Shown here: in pieces, positions 1-7,183 of the stretch
How positions within the stretch are numbered: the stretch's first letter is position 1
Layout: each line of letters opens with the position of its first letter
Source: Acinetobacter sp. ANC 3929
GTDB lineage: Bacteria > Pseudomonadota > Gammaproteobacteria > Pseudomonadales > Moraxellaceae
Assembly: GCF_000369405.1 (NCBI RefSeq)
Contig: NZ_KB849994.1
Coordinates: 369,942-433,941 of the forward strand
Direction of reading: 5' to 3'
Length of the DNA: 64,000 bases
Notes under the pieces: model-generated
The model's input: the letters and a program-made list of their open reading frames with translations, nothing else
Told to the model about the DNA's origin: nothing
Database searches by the model: none
Program-made: the position numbers and the translations under genes

Positions 1-728
1 CTAAAAAAGCAGGTAACATTGCTGCTGATGGTGCGATCACTATTATTCAAAACGGTAACAAAGCAATTCTTGTTGAAGTTAACTGTCAAACTGACTTCGT
101 TGCTAAAGACGAAAACTTCAAAAACTTCTCTGATAAAGTTGCTGCTGCTGCACTTGCTGCTGGCGAAACTGATGCTGCAAAAATTGCTGAACTTAAGCTT
201 GAAGACGGCGCAACTGTAGAAGAAGCGCGTGTTGCACTTGTTCAAAAAATCGGTGAAAACATTCAAGTTCGTCGTGCTCAAATCGTTGAAGGCGAAAACT
301 TGGCTGTTTACAAACACGGTTTAAAAATCGGTGTTGTTGTTTCTTATACAGGTGATGCTGATACTGGTAAAGGTATTGCAATGCACGTTGCTGCGTTCAA
401 CCCAGTTGCGGTAAATGCAGAAGCTGTTCCAGCTGACTTGATCGCTAAAGAGAAAGAAATTGCTGAAGCAAAAGCGTTAGAATCTGGTAAGCCAGCGAAC
501 ATCGTTGAGAAAATGGTAACTGGTTCAGTTGAAAAATACTTGAACGAAGTTGCGCTTGATCGTCAAATGTATGTAATCGACAACGACAAGAAAGTTGCTG
601 ACGTATTAAAAGCAACGGGTACTGTTGTTGCTCAATTCACTCGTTTCGAAGTGGGTGAAGGTATTGAGAAGAAAGCTGAAATGAGCTTTGCAGAAGAAGT
701 TGCTGCTGCTCAAGCTGCTGCGAAGTAA
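1..728 (+). CDS. tsf: Elongation factor Ts, C-terminal part
   Basis: EF-Ts is the guanine-nucleotide exchange factor that recycles EF-Tu during translation. The reading frame is open from base 3 to the stop at 726-728. The fragment contains the conserved run from the N-terminal core (VNCQTDFVAKD near the left edge) through the MHVAAFNP core segment and the C-terminal helices ending in an Ala/Glu-rich tail. The start codon lies outside the window. A strong terminator follows directly, so tsf ends its operon (normally rpsB-tsf, inferred from the family). Codon use is that of a highly expressed host gene. Confidence 0.97.
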   Translation, partial: KKAGNIAADGAITIIQNGNKAILVEVNCQTDFVAKDENFKNFSDKVAAAALAAGETDAAKIAELKLEDGATVEEARVALVQKIGENIQVRRAQIVEGENLAVYKHGLKIGVVVSYTGDADTGKGIAMHVAAFNPVAVNAEAVPADLIAKEKEIAEAKALESGKPANIVEKMVTGSVEKYLNEVALDRQMYVIDNDKKVADVLKATGTVVAQFTRFEVGEGIEKKAEMSFAEEVAAAQAAAK

Positions 729-741
729 TTCGTATCTTCTA

Positions 742-772
742 AAAAAACCCAGTCATTGTGACTGGGTTTTTT
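742..772 (+). terminator. Intrinsic terminator after tsf
   Basis: A perfect stem (AAAAAACCCAGTCA paired with its complement, loop TTG) runs into a T tract, 14 bases after the tsf stop. It is symmetric enough to work in both directions, which suits the convergent lipoprotein gene on the other strand. Confidence 0.9.
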
Positions 773-828
773 ATTGCCTGCTAAAATCTCATTTTGACTT
801 ATGGATTTCTAAGGCGTCACTGATTATT

Positions 829-1302
829 TTATTCAGCTTCTTTCTTAAGCTCGTATTTGTCGGCTAGCTCGCCTGTGATCTCTTTGCCTTCAGTATCTAA
901 AGCTTTTAAGTAGCCTTCGGCAACAAAGTATTTACGGCCATCACCAGCTTTGTCTAGCTCAATAATCGAGGTGTTTTGGCTGTCGAAGTTAAAGCTACCT
1001 TTGCTTTCAAATGCTTTACCATCACCTTTGCCGAGATAAGTCTCTTTTAACTCAAATGTTTTATCTTGGTTGAGTTCAAGTTCAGTTTTGATTCCTTCGC
1101 AATCTGCGCATGGAAGTACCCCTGTATATGTGCCATTCCAGTCAAGTGAGTTTTCTGCGGTATGAGCACTATCTGCGACTTCAGAGGTCGCTTCGGTAGA
1201 AGTTGCGGGAGGTGTTTGCTCATCTGTTTTTGGGGTTTCTGCTTTATTACATGCAACTAAAAAAATAGACGCCAAAGAAATTGCGATTAGTGATTTTTTC
1301 AT
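829..1302 (-). CDS. NlpE-like outer membrane lipoprotein
   Basis: A 157-residue lipoprotein. The signal peptide ends in the lipobox LVAC (Cys18). A low-complexity Thr/Glu/Ala linker follows, then a compact domain of about 100 residues starting YTGVLPCADC, with the C65-x-x-C68 pair typical of the N-terminal domain of NlpE (copper resistance and surface sensing through Cpx in enterobacteria). Only the N-terminal NlpE barrel is present; the second OB-fold domain of E. coli NlpE is missing, as in many small NlpE-family lipoproteins. It is a single gene, convergent with tsf. The metal or envelope-stress role is inferred from the family only. Confidence 0.8.
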   Translation of the reverse strand: MKKSLIAISLASIFLVACNKAETPKTDEQTPPATSTEATSEVADSAHTAENSLDWNGTYTGVLPCADCEGIKTELELNQDKTFELKETYLGKGDGKAFESKGSFNFDSQNTSIIELDKAGDGRKYFVAEGYLKALDTEGKEITGELADKYELKKEAE

Positions 1303-1410
1303 CTTAGATATAACCTCATGAAAACAGTAATATCTAAGTTATGAAATTTAAAGGAGAAATGGTAGTAAGGGAATGTAAGGGTTGTTTAATCTTTGGTAAA
1401 GCAAGACAAG

Positions 1411-1536
1411 TTAACCTTGTCTTGCTTTGAAGCGAGGGTTGGATTTGCAAATAACAAATAGCTTGCCGCGACGTTTTACAATCTGGCAATCAGGGCTACG
1501 ACGTTTTGCACTTTTAAGGGATGAGCAAACTTTCAT
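1411..1536 (-). CDS. rpmJ: Alternative ribosomal protein L36 (YkgO type)
   Basis: A 41-residue basic protein: [13 protein letters not shown] at the start, then [20 protein letters not shown] at the end, the signature of L36 of the 50S subunit. It lacks the regular four-ligand zinc ribbon of the main L36, having Cys4, Cys17 and Cys31 but not the CxxC/CxxxxH set. It therefore belongs to the YkgO-like group, which replaces zinc-binding L36 under zinc starvation in other proteobacteria (family knowledge). The zinc operator just upstream supports this. The start is the only ATG in frame before the hallmark KV motif. Confidence 0.9.
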   Translation of the reverse strand: MKVCSSLKSAKRRSPDCQIVKRRGKLFVICKSNPRFKARQG

Positions 1537-1552
1537 TTTTAAGTCTCTGTTG

Positions 1553-1580
1553 TTAATGTAATGTTATACTATTACATTAA
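1553..1580 (-). promoter_or_regulatory. Candidate Zur box
   Basis: A perfect 10-base inverted repeat, TTAATGTAAT and ATTACATTAA, flanks an 8-base centre. The core AATGTTATACTATTACATT differs by one base from the AATGTTATA-N-TATAACATT type Zur operator of gammaproteobacteria. It lies 17 bases upstream of the L36 paralog start, where repressor binding would block transcription. Zinc-dependent repression is inferred. Confidence 0.7.
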
Positions 1581-1641
1581 CTGGGCCGTGTAAAGTTTGT
1601 CTGATTCTTTGGTGGGCTTGGATAGGGTAGATGTATATAAG

Positions 1642-1675
1642 AAAAAAGCCCTCATCTTTCGATGAAGGCTTTTTT
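1642..1675 (-). terminator. Original terminator of the tRNA-Gly unit
   Basis: The hairpin AAAAAAGCC-T-TCATC, loop, GATGA-G-GGCTTTTTT on the minus strand stands immediately 3' of the displaced tRNA fragment. Before phage integration it would have ended the tRNA-Gly transcript. It is symmetric and can work both ways. Confidence 0.75.
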
Positions 1676-1676
1676 G

Positions 1677-1731
1677 AATCTGGAGCGGGAAAGGAGACTC
1701 GAACTCCCGACCCCAACCTTGGCAAGGTTAT
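1677..1731. repeat. attL, 55-bp copy of the tRNA-Gly 3' part
   Basis: These 55 bases are identical to 44307-44361. They contain the last 51 bases of tRNA-Gly(GCC), from the anticodon stem-loop region to CCA, and 4 flanking bases. Homology stops abruptly at 1732, where phage DNA begins. This is the left junction of the prophage, carrying the displaced chromosomal tRNA end. The fragment lacks the acceptor 5' strand and D arm, so it is not a functional tRNA. Confidence 0.93.
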
Positions 1732-1764
1732 TTATATTCATAAAAAACAAAAGGTTAAGTTTTT

Positions 1765-1884
1765 ATGGTGTCGAAGTGGTGTCAATTGCGCAAATTGTAA
1801 CAAAATACATATTTTATCTATTTTATGAGTAAATATGTTTATTATTATCAGTATTACTTATAAACGACATGGTATCGAAATGGT
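1765..1884. promoter_or_regulatory. Candidate integrase arm sites, left end
   Basis: Two related elements occur just inside attL: ATGGTGTCGAAGTGGTGTC at 1765-1783 and ATGGTATCGAAATGGT at 1869-1884. The same GGTGTCG core is found twice next to attR. Repeats of this kind flanking tyrosine-integrase core sites are usually arm-type integrase or excisionase sites. The second copy overlaps the start of the next ORF. Confidence 0.45.
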
Positions 1885-2182
1885 TTTCAAAGAAATAGCT
1901 GAAATTGAACGTAGAAAAATTGTAGATAAGCAATGGGATTTAATTAGGAATGATAAGGGTCTTTCATTAGAGTTTGCAATCAATGATTTTATTAATGAAA
2001 ATACTCAATTCAAAAGTATTTTTGATATACAAATTCAAGCATGTCAAAAATTTCTAGGGCATAGCAATTTTGCAGAGTTGAATCATAAGGATATCGATAA
2101 GTTTGTAAAGGAAAATACGGAATTTGAAAGTTTAAAAGAAATTGAAATACAGACAAGAAATTATCTTTCAAAACAAAATTAA
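1880..2182 (+). CDS. Hypothetical protein with two-fold internal repeat
   Basis: A 100-residue charged protein of unknown function, alone and facing right at the left prophage edge, away from the early operon. Two halves resemble each other: INDFINENTQFKSIFDIQIQ followed about 43 residues later by IDKFVKENTEFESLKEIEIQ, so it probably arose by duplication of a helical unit. A longer frame starts at 1835 but would add a hydrophobic stretch with no ribosome site; neither start has a good Shine-Dalgarno. The AT-rich composition and position suggest an accessory (moron-type) gene. No function can be assigned. Confidence 0.5.
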   Translation: MVFKEIAEIERRKIVDKQWDLIRNDKGLSLEFAINDFINENTQFKSIFDIQIQACQKFLGHSNFAELNHKDIDKFVKENTEFESLKEIEIQTRNYLSKQN

Positions 2183-2205
2183 AGGCGCATAAAGCGCCTT
2201 TTTCT
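2181..2205. terminator. Bidirectional terminator
   Basis: Stem AAAGGCGC / GCGCCTTT with a 5-base loop and a following T run. It lies between the convergent small gene and the end of the leftward early operon and could serve both. Confidence 0.75.
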
Positions 2206-2500
2206 AATTTTTACGTCGTGATTGCCTTGCTAAGGTCTGTGCGTTTAGATTCTCCAAGATCGGCATGACCTCTTTGGGATCGTACATGTGTTTCCCATCT
2301 CGACCACGATTAAAGGGGCGAAGGGTTTCGATAATAGTTTTACGTGAAAAACTGAACCGCTCCATTAAAAAAGATACTGGAACACGTGGCGGCAATTCTT
2401 CTGATTTCATTTCAACAACCTTTCCAATATTGGGAATGGTTTGATTGAGAAAAATTTGAGGCGGTGTTTCTGATTCAAAAGTTAATACATATTTACCCAT
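2204..2500 (-). CDS. Phage DNA-binding-like protein
   Basis: 98 residues, the last gene of the leftward early operon, 4 bases after the helicase stop. The middle part (VPVSFLMERFSFSRKTIIETLRPF, then GKHMYDPKEVMPIL) looks like a winged or MerR/excisionase-type helix-turn-helix: first helix, turn, recognition helix, and a beta wing ending at MYDPKEV. The C-terminus is basic (RQSRRKN). An excisionase or regulatory role is possible because of its place next to attL, but it is only an inference. Confidence 0.55.
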   Translation of the reverse strand: MGKYVLTFESETPPQIFLNQTIPNIGKVVEMKSEELPPRVPVSFLMERFSFSRKTIIETLRPFNRGRDGKHMYDPKEVMPILENLNAQTLARQSRRKN

Positions 2501-2504
2501 TTTA

Positions 2505-3896
2505 TTAAACCTCTCTGCGTTTCATTGCTTCCATCAATAAATCCTGCACTTCGCGCTTGGAGTCTCTGCGCTCCATAACAACAGAATCGATCGTGTTTTT
2601 GGCAATGATGTGGTAAATGTAAACTGGACGATCATGGCCCGCTTGCGCTTGGCGCGTTGGCCCAATGCGTTCTATGATTTGTTGGTATTGTTCTAAATCC
2701 CACCAATGGGAAAAGAAAACTAAAATATTCCCGCCATCCTGAAGATTCAGCCCGTGACCAGCGCTGGCAGGATGAGCAAACAGCACAGGGATTTTTCCCG
2801 CGTTCCAGTCGTGAATCGTCTTCGGATCTTTGTCTAAATGTCTGCCACTAGGAAAAGCCTTTTGTAATCGCTCAAGGTCACTTTTAAAGTGGTACGCAAC
2901 AAGTACCGGCATTCCGCAGGCTTCTTCGACAATTGATTCAAGCGCCTGTATCTTTAAGTCATGCACCGCCTGCCAATTACCTTGATCATCCGTATAAACA
3001 GATCCGCTTGCCAATTGTAGGCACTTCATTGTCTTTGATGCGGCGTTGAATGCTTCAACTTCTGTGGTTTCAGAAAGCTCAATGAACATTTCCTTTTCCA
3101 TCTCGTCATAAAGTTTTCGCGCTTTGCCTTTGAGCTCAATTTCAACTGTTCTGAATATTGGGTCTTTAATATCAAAATAATCCTTAGCCTCAATGCTCAA
3201 ACAAATATCTTTGAGCTTAGTTTGGATTTCATTTTGACTATGAGGAAAGGGCACAAGCTGAACTGCGTTGCGGTCTGCACCAACTTGGATTTGTTGAAAC
3301 CAACGCTGAGTAAATGCGCCGAAACTTGTGCCTAATCTTTGACCGCGATCAATGAACCATACCTGACCCCAAAGGTCTTTAAGCCCGTTGGGGCTTGGCG
3401 TTCCAGTCAAAGCAATGAATCTTTTTACTCGATTATGTGCAACCTTACCTAAGGCGCGTGCTCGTACTGAACCTTGGCTCACGCGAAAACCTTTGAGCTT
3501 TGTGCTCTCATCAGCAACCACTTTGGTAAAGAACCAGTTTGCTTTTAAGTAGCCAACAAGCCAAGGCAAATTTTCATAATTGATTGTGTAGACATTGGCT
3601 TGTTGCTTTAAAGCGCGTACACGTTCTTCAGCAGTGCCGACGATCGCCACAACTTTGAAGTGCTCTAAGTGCTTCCACTTCTTAGCCTCATCGGGCCAAG
3701 TGGTAGCAGCAACGCGCAAAGGGGCAACAACCAGAGTTGCACCAGGTTCGATTAAATCGAGCATGTCCAATGCGGTGAGGGTAGAGGATGTTTTGCCTGT
3801 ACCCATTCCCGCCCACACACCGCAACGCTCATTATCAAGAATATGCTCGATAATGGCGTGTTGGTAATCGTGTGGTTTGTATTCGAGTGCTGTCAT
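2505..3896 (-). CDS. SNF2-type DEAD-like helicase
   Basis: A 463-residue superfamily 2 ATPase of the SNF2/Rad54 type common in phage replication cassettes. Walker A is GMGTGKT (residues 30-36), motif Ia is VVAPLRVA, motif II has DEST in place of DEAH, and motif III is LTGTPSPN. The C-terminal helicase lobe has the ERIGPTRQAQAG motif VI. It would translocate on DNA during replication or recombination. The start ATG overlaps the preceding stop (ATGA), so it is coupled to the 67-residue gene upstream. Confidence 0.9.
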   Translation of the reverse strand: MTALEYKPHDYQHAIIEHILDNERCGVWAGMGTGKTSSTLTALDMLDLIEPGATLVVAPLRVAATTWPDEAKKWKHLEHFKVVAIVGTAEERVRALKQQANVYTINYENLPWLVGYLKANWFFTKVVADESTKLKGFRVSQGSVRARALGKVAHNRVKRFIALTGTPSPNGLKDLWGQVWFIDRGQRLGTSFGAFTQRWFQQIQVGADRNAVQLVPFPHSQNEIQTKLKDICLSIEAKDYFDIKDPIFRTVEIELKGKARKLYDEMEKEMFIELSETTEVEAFNAASKTMKCLQLASGSVYTDDQGNWQAVHDLKIQALESIVEEACGMPVLVAYHFKSDLERLQKAFPSGRHLDKDPKTIHDWNAGKIPVLFAHPASAGHGLNLQDGGNILVFFSHWWDLEQYQQIIERIGPTRQAQAGHDRPVYIYHIIAKNTIDSVVMERRDSKREVQDLLMEAMKRREV

Positions 3897-4096
3897 GGAG
3901 TCACCTCGATATCTCTAGGCTCTCCGTTTATTAAAATTTGGATTTGTATTAGGCCTTCCGTGCGAGCCTCTATTAATTTTTTGAACAAAGCGGGTGCCAG
4001 AAGCAAATCTCTTTGCTTAACTTCAGCAGGACGAACTGCGATTTTTTCTACAGACTTTAGAAGATCTCTAACCTCTGGCATTGTAATTTCACTCAT
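3893..4096 (-). CDS. Hypothetical early protein
   Basis: A 67-residue protein overlapping both neighbours by 4 bases (ATGA junctions), so clearly translated as part of the early operon. It is mainly helical, with a short beta-rich end (LIQIQILINGEPRDIEVTP). Not recognised. Position between the VRR-NUC nuclease and the SNF2 helicase suggests an accessory to DNA transactions, without direct evidence. Confidence 0.6.
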   Translation of the reverse strand: MSEITMPEVRDLLKSVEKIAVRPAEVKQRDLLLAPALFKKLIEARTEGLIQIQILINGEPRDIEVTP

Positions 4097-4356
4097 CCCA
4101 ATAACTCCTCAATTTGTTCTATGCTGTCAATAACTTCAACTCGCTGGCCCATATCGTGCATACGTTTATGCTCTCTGATCTGTGCCGCTGTTGGTTTTTC
4201 GCCTGTTGCTTTTAGCTCTGCCCAAAAGGTGTTGTCAGGTAGCATTACGATACGGTCAGGGGCAGAGTTGCGACCGATCCACTTAACTTTCCTAACTTCA
4301 CCGCCTAGTGCCTTAACTCGTTGCACTAGGTGGGCTTCAATTTTCGATTCGCGCAT
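4093..4356 (-). CDS. VRR-NUC domain nuclease
   Basis: A small (87-residue) stand-alone VRR-NUC protein of the PD-(D/E)xK superfamily, the Holliday-junction or flap-type nuclease domain found in phages and in eukaryotic FAN1. Visible motifs are an early acidic helix (RESKIEAHLV), APDRIVML with the catalytic Asp, AELKA as the E-x-K pair, and QIREHKRM as the helix with the conserved Gln. The chosen ATG is at 4356; a TTG two codons upstream (4362) has a better spaced AAGG and could be used. It overlaps the next gene by 4 bases. Confidence 0.85.
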   Translation of the reverse strand: MRESKIEAHLVQRVKALGGEVRKVKWIGRNSAPDRIVMLPDNTFWAELKATGEKPTAAQIREHKRMHDMGQRVEVIDSIEQIEELLG

Positions 4357-4498
4357 GTTCAAGCGCTACCTTGCGCAATTCGATGTAGAGATTGGCTTTC
4401 TCATCTTCAGATAGGTATTCGTATTCACTGAAAAGTGCATCCTTTATAATCGTTTTGGCTTTCTCAATTTCGTACCAATCAGGATCATTAATTTGCAT
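4337..4498 (-). CDS. Hypothetical small acidic protein
   Basis: 53 residues from an ATG at 4498 preceded by GGGGG 8 bases away; the longer open frame upstream has no ribosome site. Rich in acidic and aromatic residues (DPDWYEIEKAKTIIKDALFSEYEYL), predicted helical. Overlaps the start of the VRR-NUC gene. Not recognised; part of the leftward replication operon. Confidence 0.55.
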   Translation of the reverse strand: MQINDPDWYEIEKAKTIIKDALFSEYEYLSEDEKANLYIELRKVALEHARIEN

Positions 4499-4509
4499 GA
4501 TCGTACCCC

Positions 4510-5115
4510 CTAAATCCTCATAGGCATTAAGCAAGCTTTAACATCTTGGAAAACACGCCCATCTTCAAAAGGCCCGCCTCTAAAAAATATTCCTGCCACT
4601 TCTCTAGCTGATAGAGCACGGAAACCCACATTAAGACCGTCACCGCCTAATATTTTGTGCACCTTTTGGAAATCAGCCAAATATTGCCAATTGAATTGAG
4701 GGATGCTTCCTTCATAATTGATTGAAGGAGGTAAGTCTTTCGGAAAAATTCTGCGCCAATCTGGGTATTTACCGTCTATTGCTACAAATAATATACGGGC
4801 CGCCACATTTTTCTCAGTTATAACAATTTCGCCCTTTTTGGCATGAGGATCGAAAATAACTTTGCAAATTTCATGACGGTGCTTGCTTGGTACCTGTTTC
4901 AAAAAATGCTTGATATCGTCTAAGGGAATAATAAGTTCTACGTTTTCATCTAGCCCTTTAATCGGACATGCAAATGCGCGGTGACCATCGCAAGATGTGA
5001 TATGCCCGTGACTAAAAGCAACACCAATAAGAACCTTTCTAATGTCCTTTTTTGAAGCACATATTGTTGCTGCTTCTAACAGTTGAATTGGTAATTCAAT
5101 TTCGATATTTCCCAT
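4510..5115 (-). CDS. Shortened beta sliding clamp-like protein
   Basis: 201 residues from the ATG at 5115 (a longer frame to 5241 lies inside the polymerase gene and was not used). Similarity to the DNA polymerase III beta clamp is seen in three places. VLIGVAFSHGHITSCDGHRA matches the 'TDG' loop of a clamp domain. ARILFVAIDGKYPDWRRIFP matches the 'LIDGxFPDYxxVxP' segment. The extreme C-terminus MPMRI is almost the same as the MPMRL end of DnaN. A bacterial clamp has three domains in about 370 residues; this has about two, so a trimer like T4 gp45 or PCNA is plausible. It lies directly after the phage DNA polymerase, its expected partner. Confidence 0.65.
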   Translation of the reverse strand: MGNIEIELPIQLLEAATICASKKDIRKVLIGVAFSHGHITSCDGHRAFACPIKGLDENVELIIPLDDIKHFLKQVPSKHRHEICKVIFDPHAKKGEIVITEKNVAARILFVAIDGKYPDWRRIFPKDLPPSINYEGSIPQFNWQYLADFQKVHKILGGDGLNVGFRALSAREVAGIFFRGGPFEDGRVFQDVKACLMPMRI

Positions 5116-5119
5116 AGCG

Positions 5120-7183
5120 TTAGTCCTTCTTATAACGGTAAGATTCAAAGCCTGCTGCCGCCAAAGGCAAATCAATTGCCCAATCTGGATTGCGTGCGAG
5201 CAGACTCGATAAATGGTCAGGGTTAAATTCAGGTTGATCATCCGTTTCGGTAATCACTTCGTCATGTACAGAAAGGCAAATGTCATAACCTGATTCTTCG
5301 ATTAGAGGCATGTTGTAGCCCAGCACATCACGTGAAAAAGCCTGTGTGATGTTCTCGGCAAACTTGCCGCCGTATGTATAAAGGCGTTCCCATTTACGTG
5401 TGTACTGGTTATTGCCCATATAAGAGATTTTGCTTTCTTCAGCTTTCGCACCCGGATAGCAAAGGAATCGACCACTTGGTAATTTAATCAATAACCAAGA
5501 GCCTTTTTTGATAAAGGTAACTTTGCGGCATGGTACAGCACGGTCAGGATTGCTGATTGCTTCAATCGCTGCCTGTCTTAGTTCATTCCACCATGCACTG
5601 ATATTCGGATGCGCATAGCGCCATGAGCGCTTAAATGAATCGCACACAAGCCACGTTTTTTTCTTAAGTCCGAATGTCGTGCGGCGCTCTTTCTTATGCC
5701 ATTCCCAAGCGCGGATAGCTTCATTCAAAATGCTTGGGTCTAAACTGGCGTATGCTTGGTCAGCCATTGCATCAAGGTTTAAACCGTATGCGGCCGCGAA
5801 TGTTAAAAACGCACCCACACCGCCCTCATAACCTAAGGCTAATTCCTGAACCTTACCCACTTGGCGCTGCTCTTTGTCTACTGACTCAGGCGAAACGCTG
5901 AATGATTTTGCATAAGCCAGTTTGTAAAGGTCATGCCCAATACCAGCGTCAAAGTCATAGAATGCTTTGATCTTCCATGTTTCGCCTGCAAGCCAAGCAA
6001 GTGCACGACCTTCAATGTTCGATAAGTCAGTGACTACAAGCTTTCTGCCTTCAGGCGCACAAATACAACCACGGATTGCAGAGCTGGTCAGTTCCATGAC
6101 ATTTTCATAAAACAGATCCGCACAGCCGATTTTTAAGGATTCGATGCCTTCATCAATTACAGATTGCTTAAGAGCAGGGCGCGGTAAGTTTTGAGGTTGG
6201 AATAATCGACCTGCCCAACGTCCTGTGCGGGAAGCGCCATTAAATTGAAGCGTCCCACGTAATCGGCCATCTTTGCTTGTGCCTTTGGCTAGAGCGTTGT
6301 ATTTGGCTGTACTGGTGGTTGATGCCTGCAGACGGATTGCAAGCAACTCGCGCACAGCAAGAGGCAACGAATCATCATTTAGTCGACGCTCTAAAGTTGA
6401 TTTCTGCATGTCTGGTAGCGAAACGCCATGTGCTTCAAGAATATGCTTAAGCATTGCGTCGCGCTGGGTTGCCGCTTGCACTTCGCCATCAGTTAATGTA
6501 ACTGTGCGTTTTGCCAATCCTTTTTGCGCTTTCTCTACAGCTTCGATTGCTGTATGGACAAGCTCAAGGTCAATGCACACACCACGATCATTAATTTTTT
6601 GGTCCAGATGCCACAGTGCTAATTCAGCATTGCGATAGTTCCACTTTGGGATTTTTCTATGCAATTCGCGCATAGCCAAAATATCGCTTTTGGCATATTC
6701 AAGAAATCGTGCCCATTCAACTGGATGCGTTTCACTGTTAGCTCGTCTGATCTTTTGGTTTGCGGGACGTGGTTTGCAGAATAACTGAATGAGTTGCTTA
6801 CCCGCTTTGTCCTTTGCCTTGTCCTGATCGATCTTGAAAATCTCACAAAGGATATCAAGACCACCGGGTAATGAATGGCTCAAGGCTTGAACCATGGTAT
6901 CTTCCCAACGCTCAATATCTAAAGGGCGACTAGGCATTGCGTGGCGTAATACCGTGCGGTCAAAGCCAGAGTTATGGGCAACCAATTTAACGGTTGGATC
7001 ATTAAGAGCGTTGCTGAGCTCAAAAGGCAAAAATGGGTATGCAGTGCAATCCTCTACATTTACAGGACCGTCATCTAAAGCCCATGCAAAAACCATGATT
7101 TCGGCATTCTCAGCGTAAGCATGTGTGCCGTTTTTAATCGGGGTTTCGCAGTAGGTTTCTAAATCGAGATAGAGAGTGTTCAT
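5120..7183 (-). CDS. Family A DNA polymerase with 3'-5' exonuclease
   Basis: 687 residues from the ATG at 7183, which has AGGAGAG 7 bases upstream and overlaps the previous stop (ATGA). The N-terminal proofreading exonuclease has DLE (residues 7-9). The polymerase domain shows motif A (VVTDLSNIEGRALAWLAGE), motif B (EQRQVGKVQELALGYEGG) and motif C (SVHDE, His near 640). It is the phage replicative polymerase of the type found with DUF2800/DUF2815 cassettes. The clamp-like gene follows 4 bases downstream, and the DpdA-like gene is translationally coupled upstream. Confidence 0.95.
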   Translation of the reverse strand: MNTLYLDLETYCETPIKNGTHAYAENAEIMVFAWALDDGPVNVEDCTAYPFLPFELSNALNDPTVKLVAHNSGFDRTVLRHAMPSRPLDIERWEDTMVQALSHSLPGGLDILCEIFKIDQDKAKDKAGKQLIQLFCKPRPANQKIRRANSETHPVEWARFLEYAKSDILAMRELHRKIPKWNYRNAELALWHLDQKINDRGVCIDLELVHTAIEAVEKAQKGLAKRTVTLTDGEVQAATQRDAMLKHILEAHGVSLPDMQKSTLERRLNDDSLPLAVRELLAIRLQASTTSTAKYNALAKGTSKDGRLRGTLQFNGASRTGRWAGRLFQPQNLPRPALKQSVIDEGIESLKIGCADLFYENVMELTSSAIRGCICAPEGRKLVVTDLSNIEGRALAWLAGETWKIKAFYDFDAGIGHDLYKLAYAKSFSVSPESVDKEQRQVGKVQELALGYEGGVGAFLTFAAAYGLNLDAMADQAYASLDPSILNEAIRAWEWHKKERRTTFGLKKKTWLVCDSFKRSWRYAHPNISAWWNELRQAAIEAISNPDRAVPCRKVTFIKKGSWLLIKLPSGRFLCYPGAKAEESKISYMGNNQYTRKWERLYTYGGKFAENITQAFSRDVLGYNMPLIEESGYDICLSVHDEVITETDDQPEFNPDHLSSLLARNPDWAIDLPLAAAGFESYRYKKD

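Noticed and set aside
1677..1731. A second tRNA-Gly gene at the left end
   Set aside because: The acceptor 5' strand and D arm are absent; it is the displaced 3' part of the tRNA, i.e. attL.
4510..5241. Longer version (243 codons) of the clamp-like gene
   Set aside because: The extra 42 residues are the polymerase gene read in another frame; the ATG at 5115 starts the clamp-like homology.
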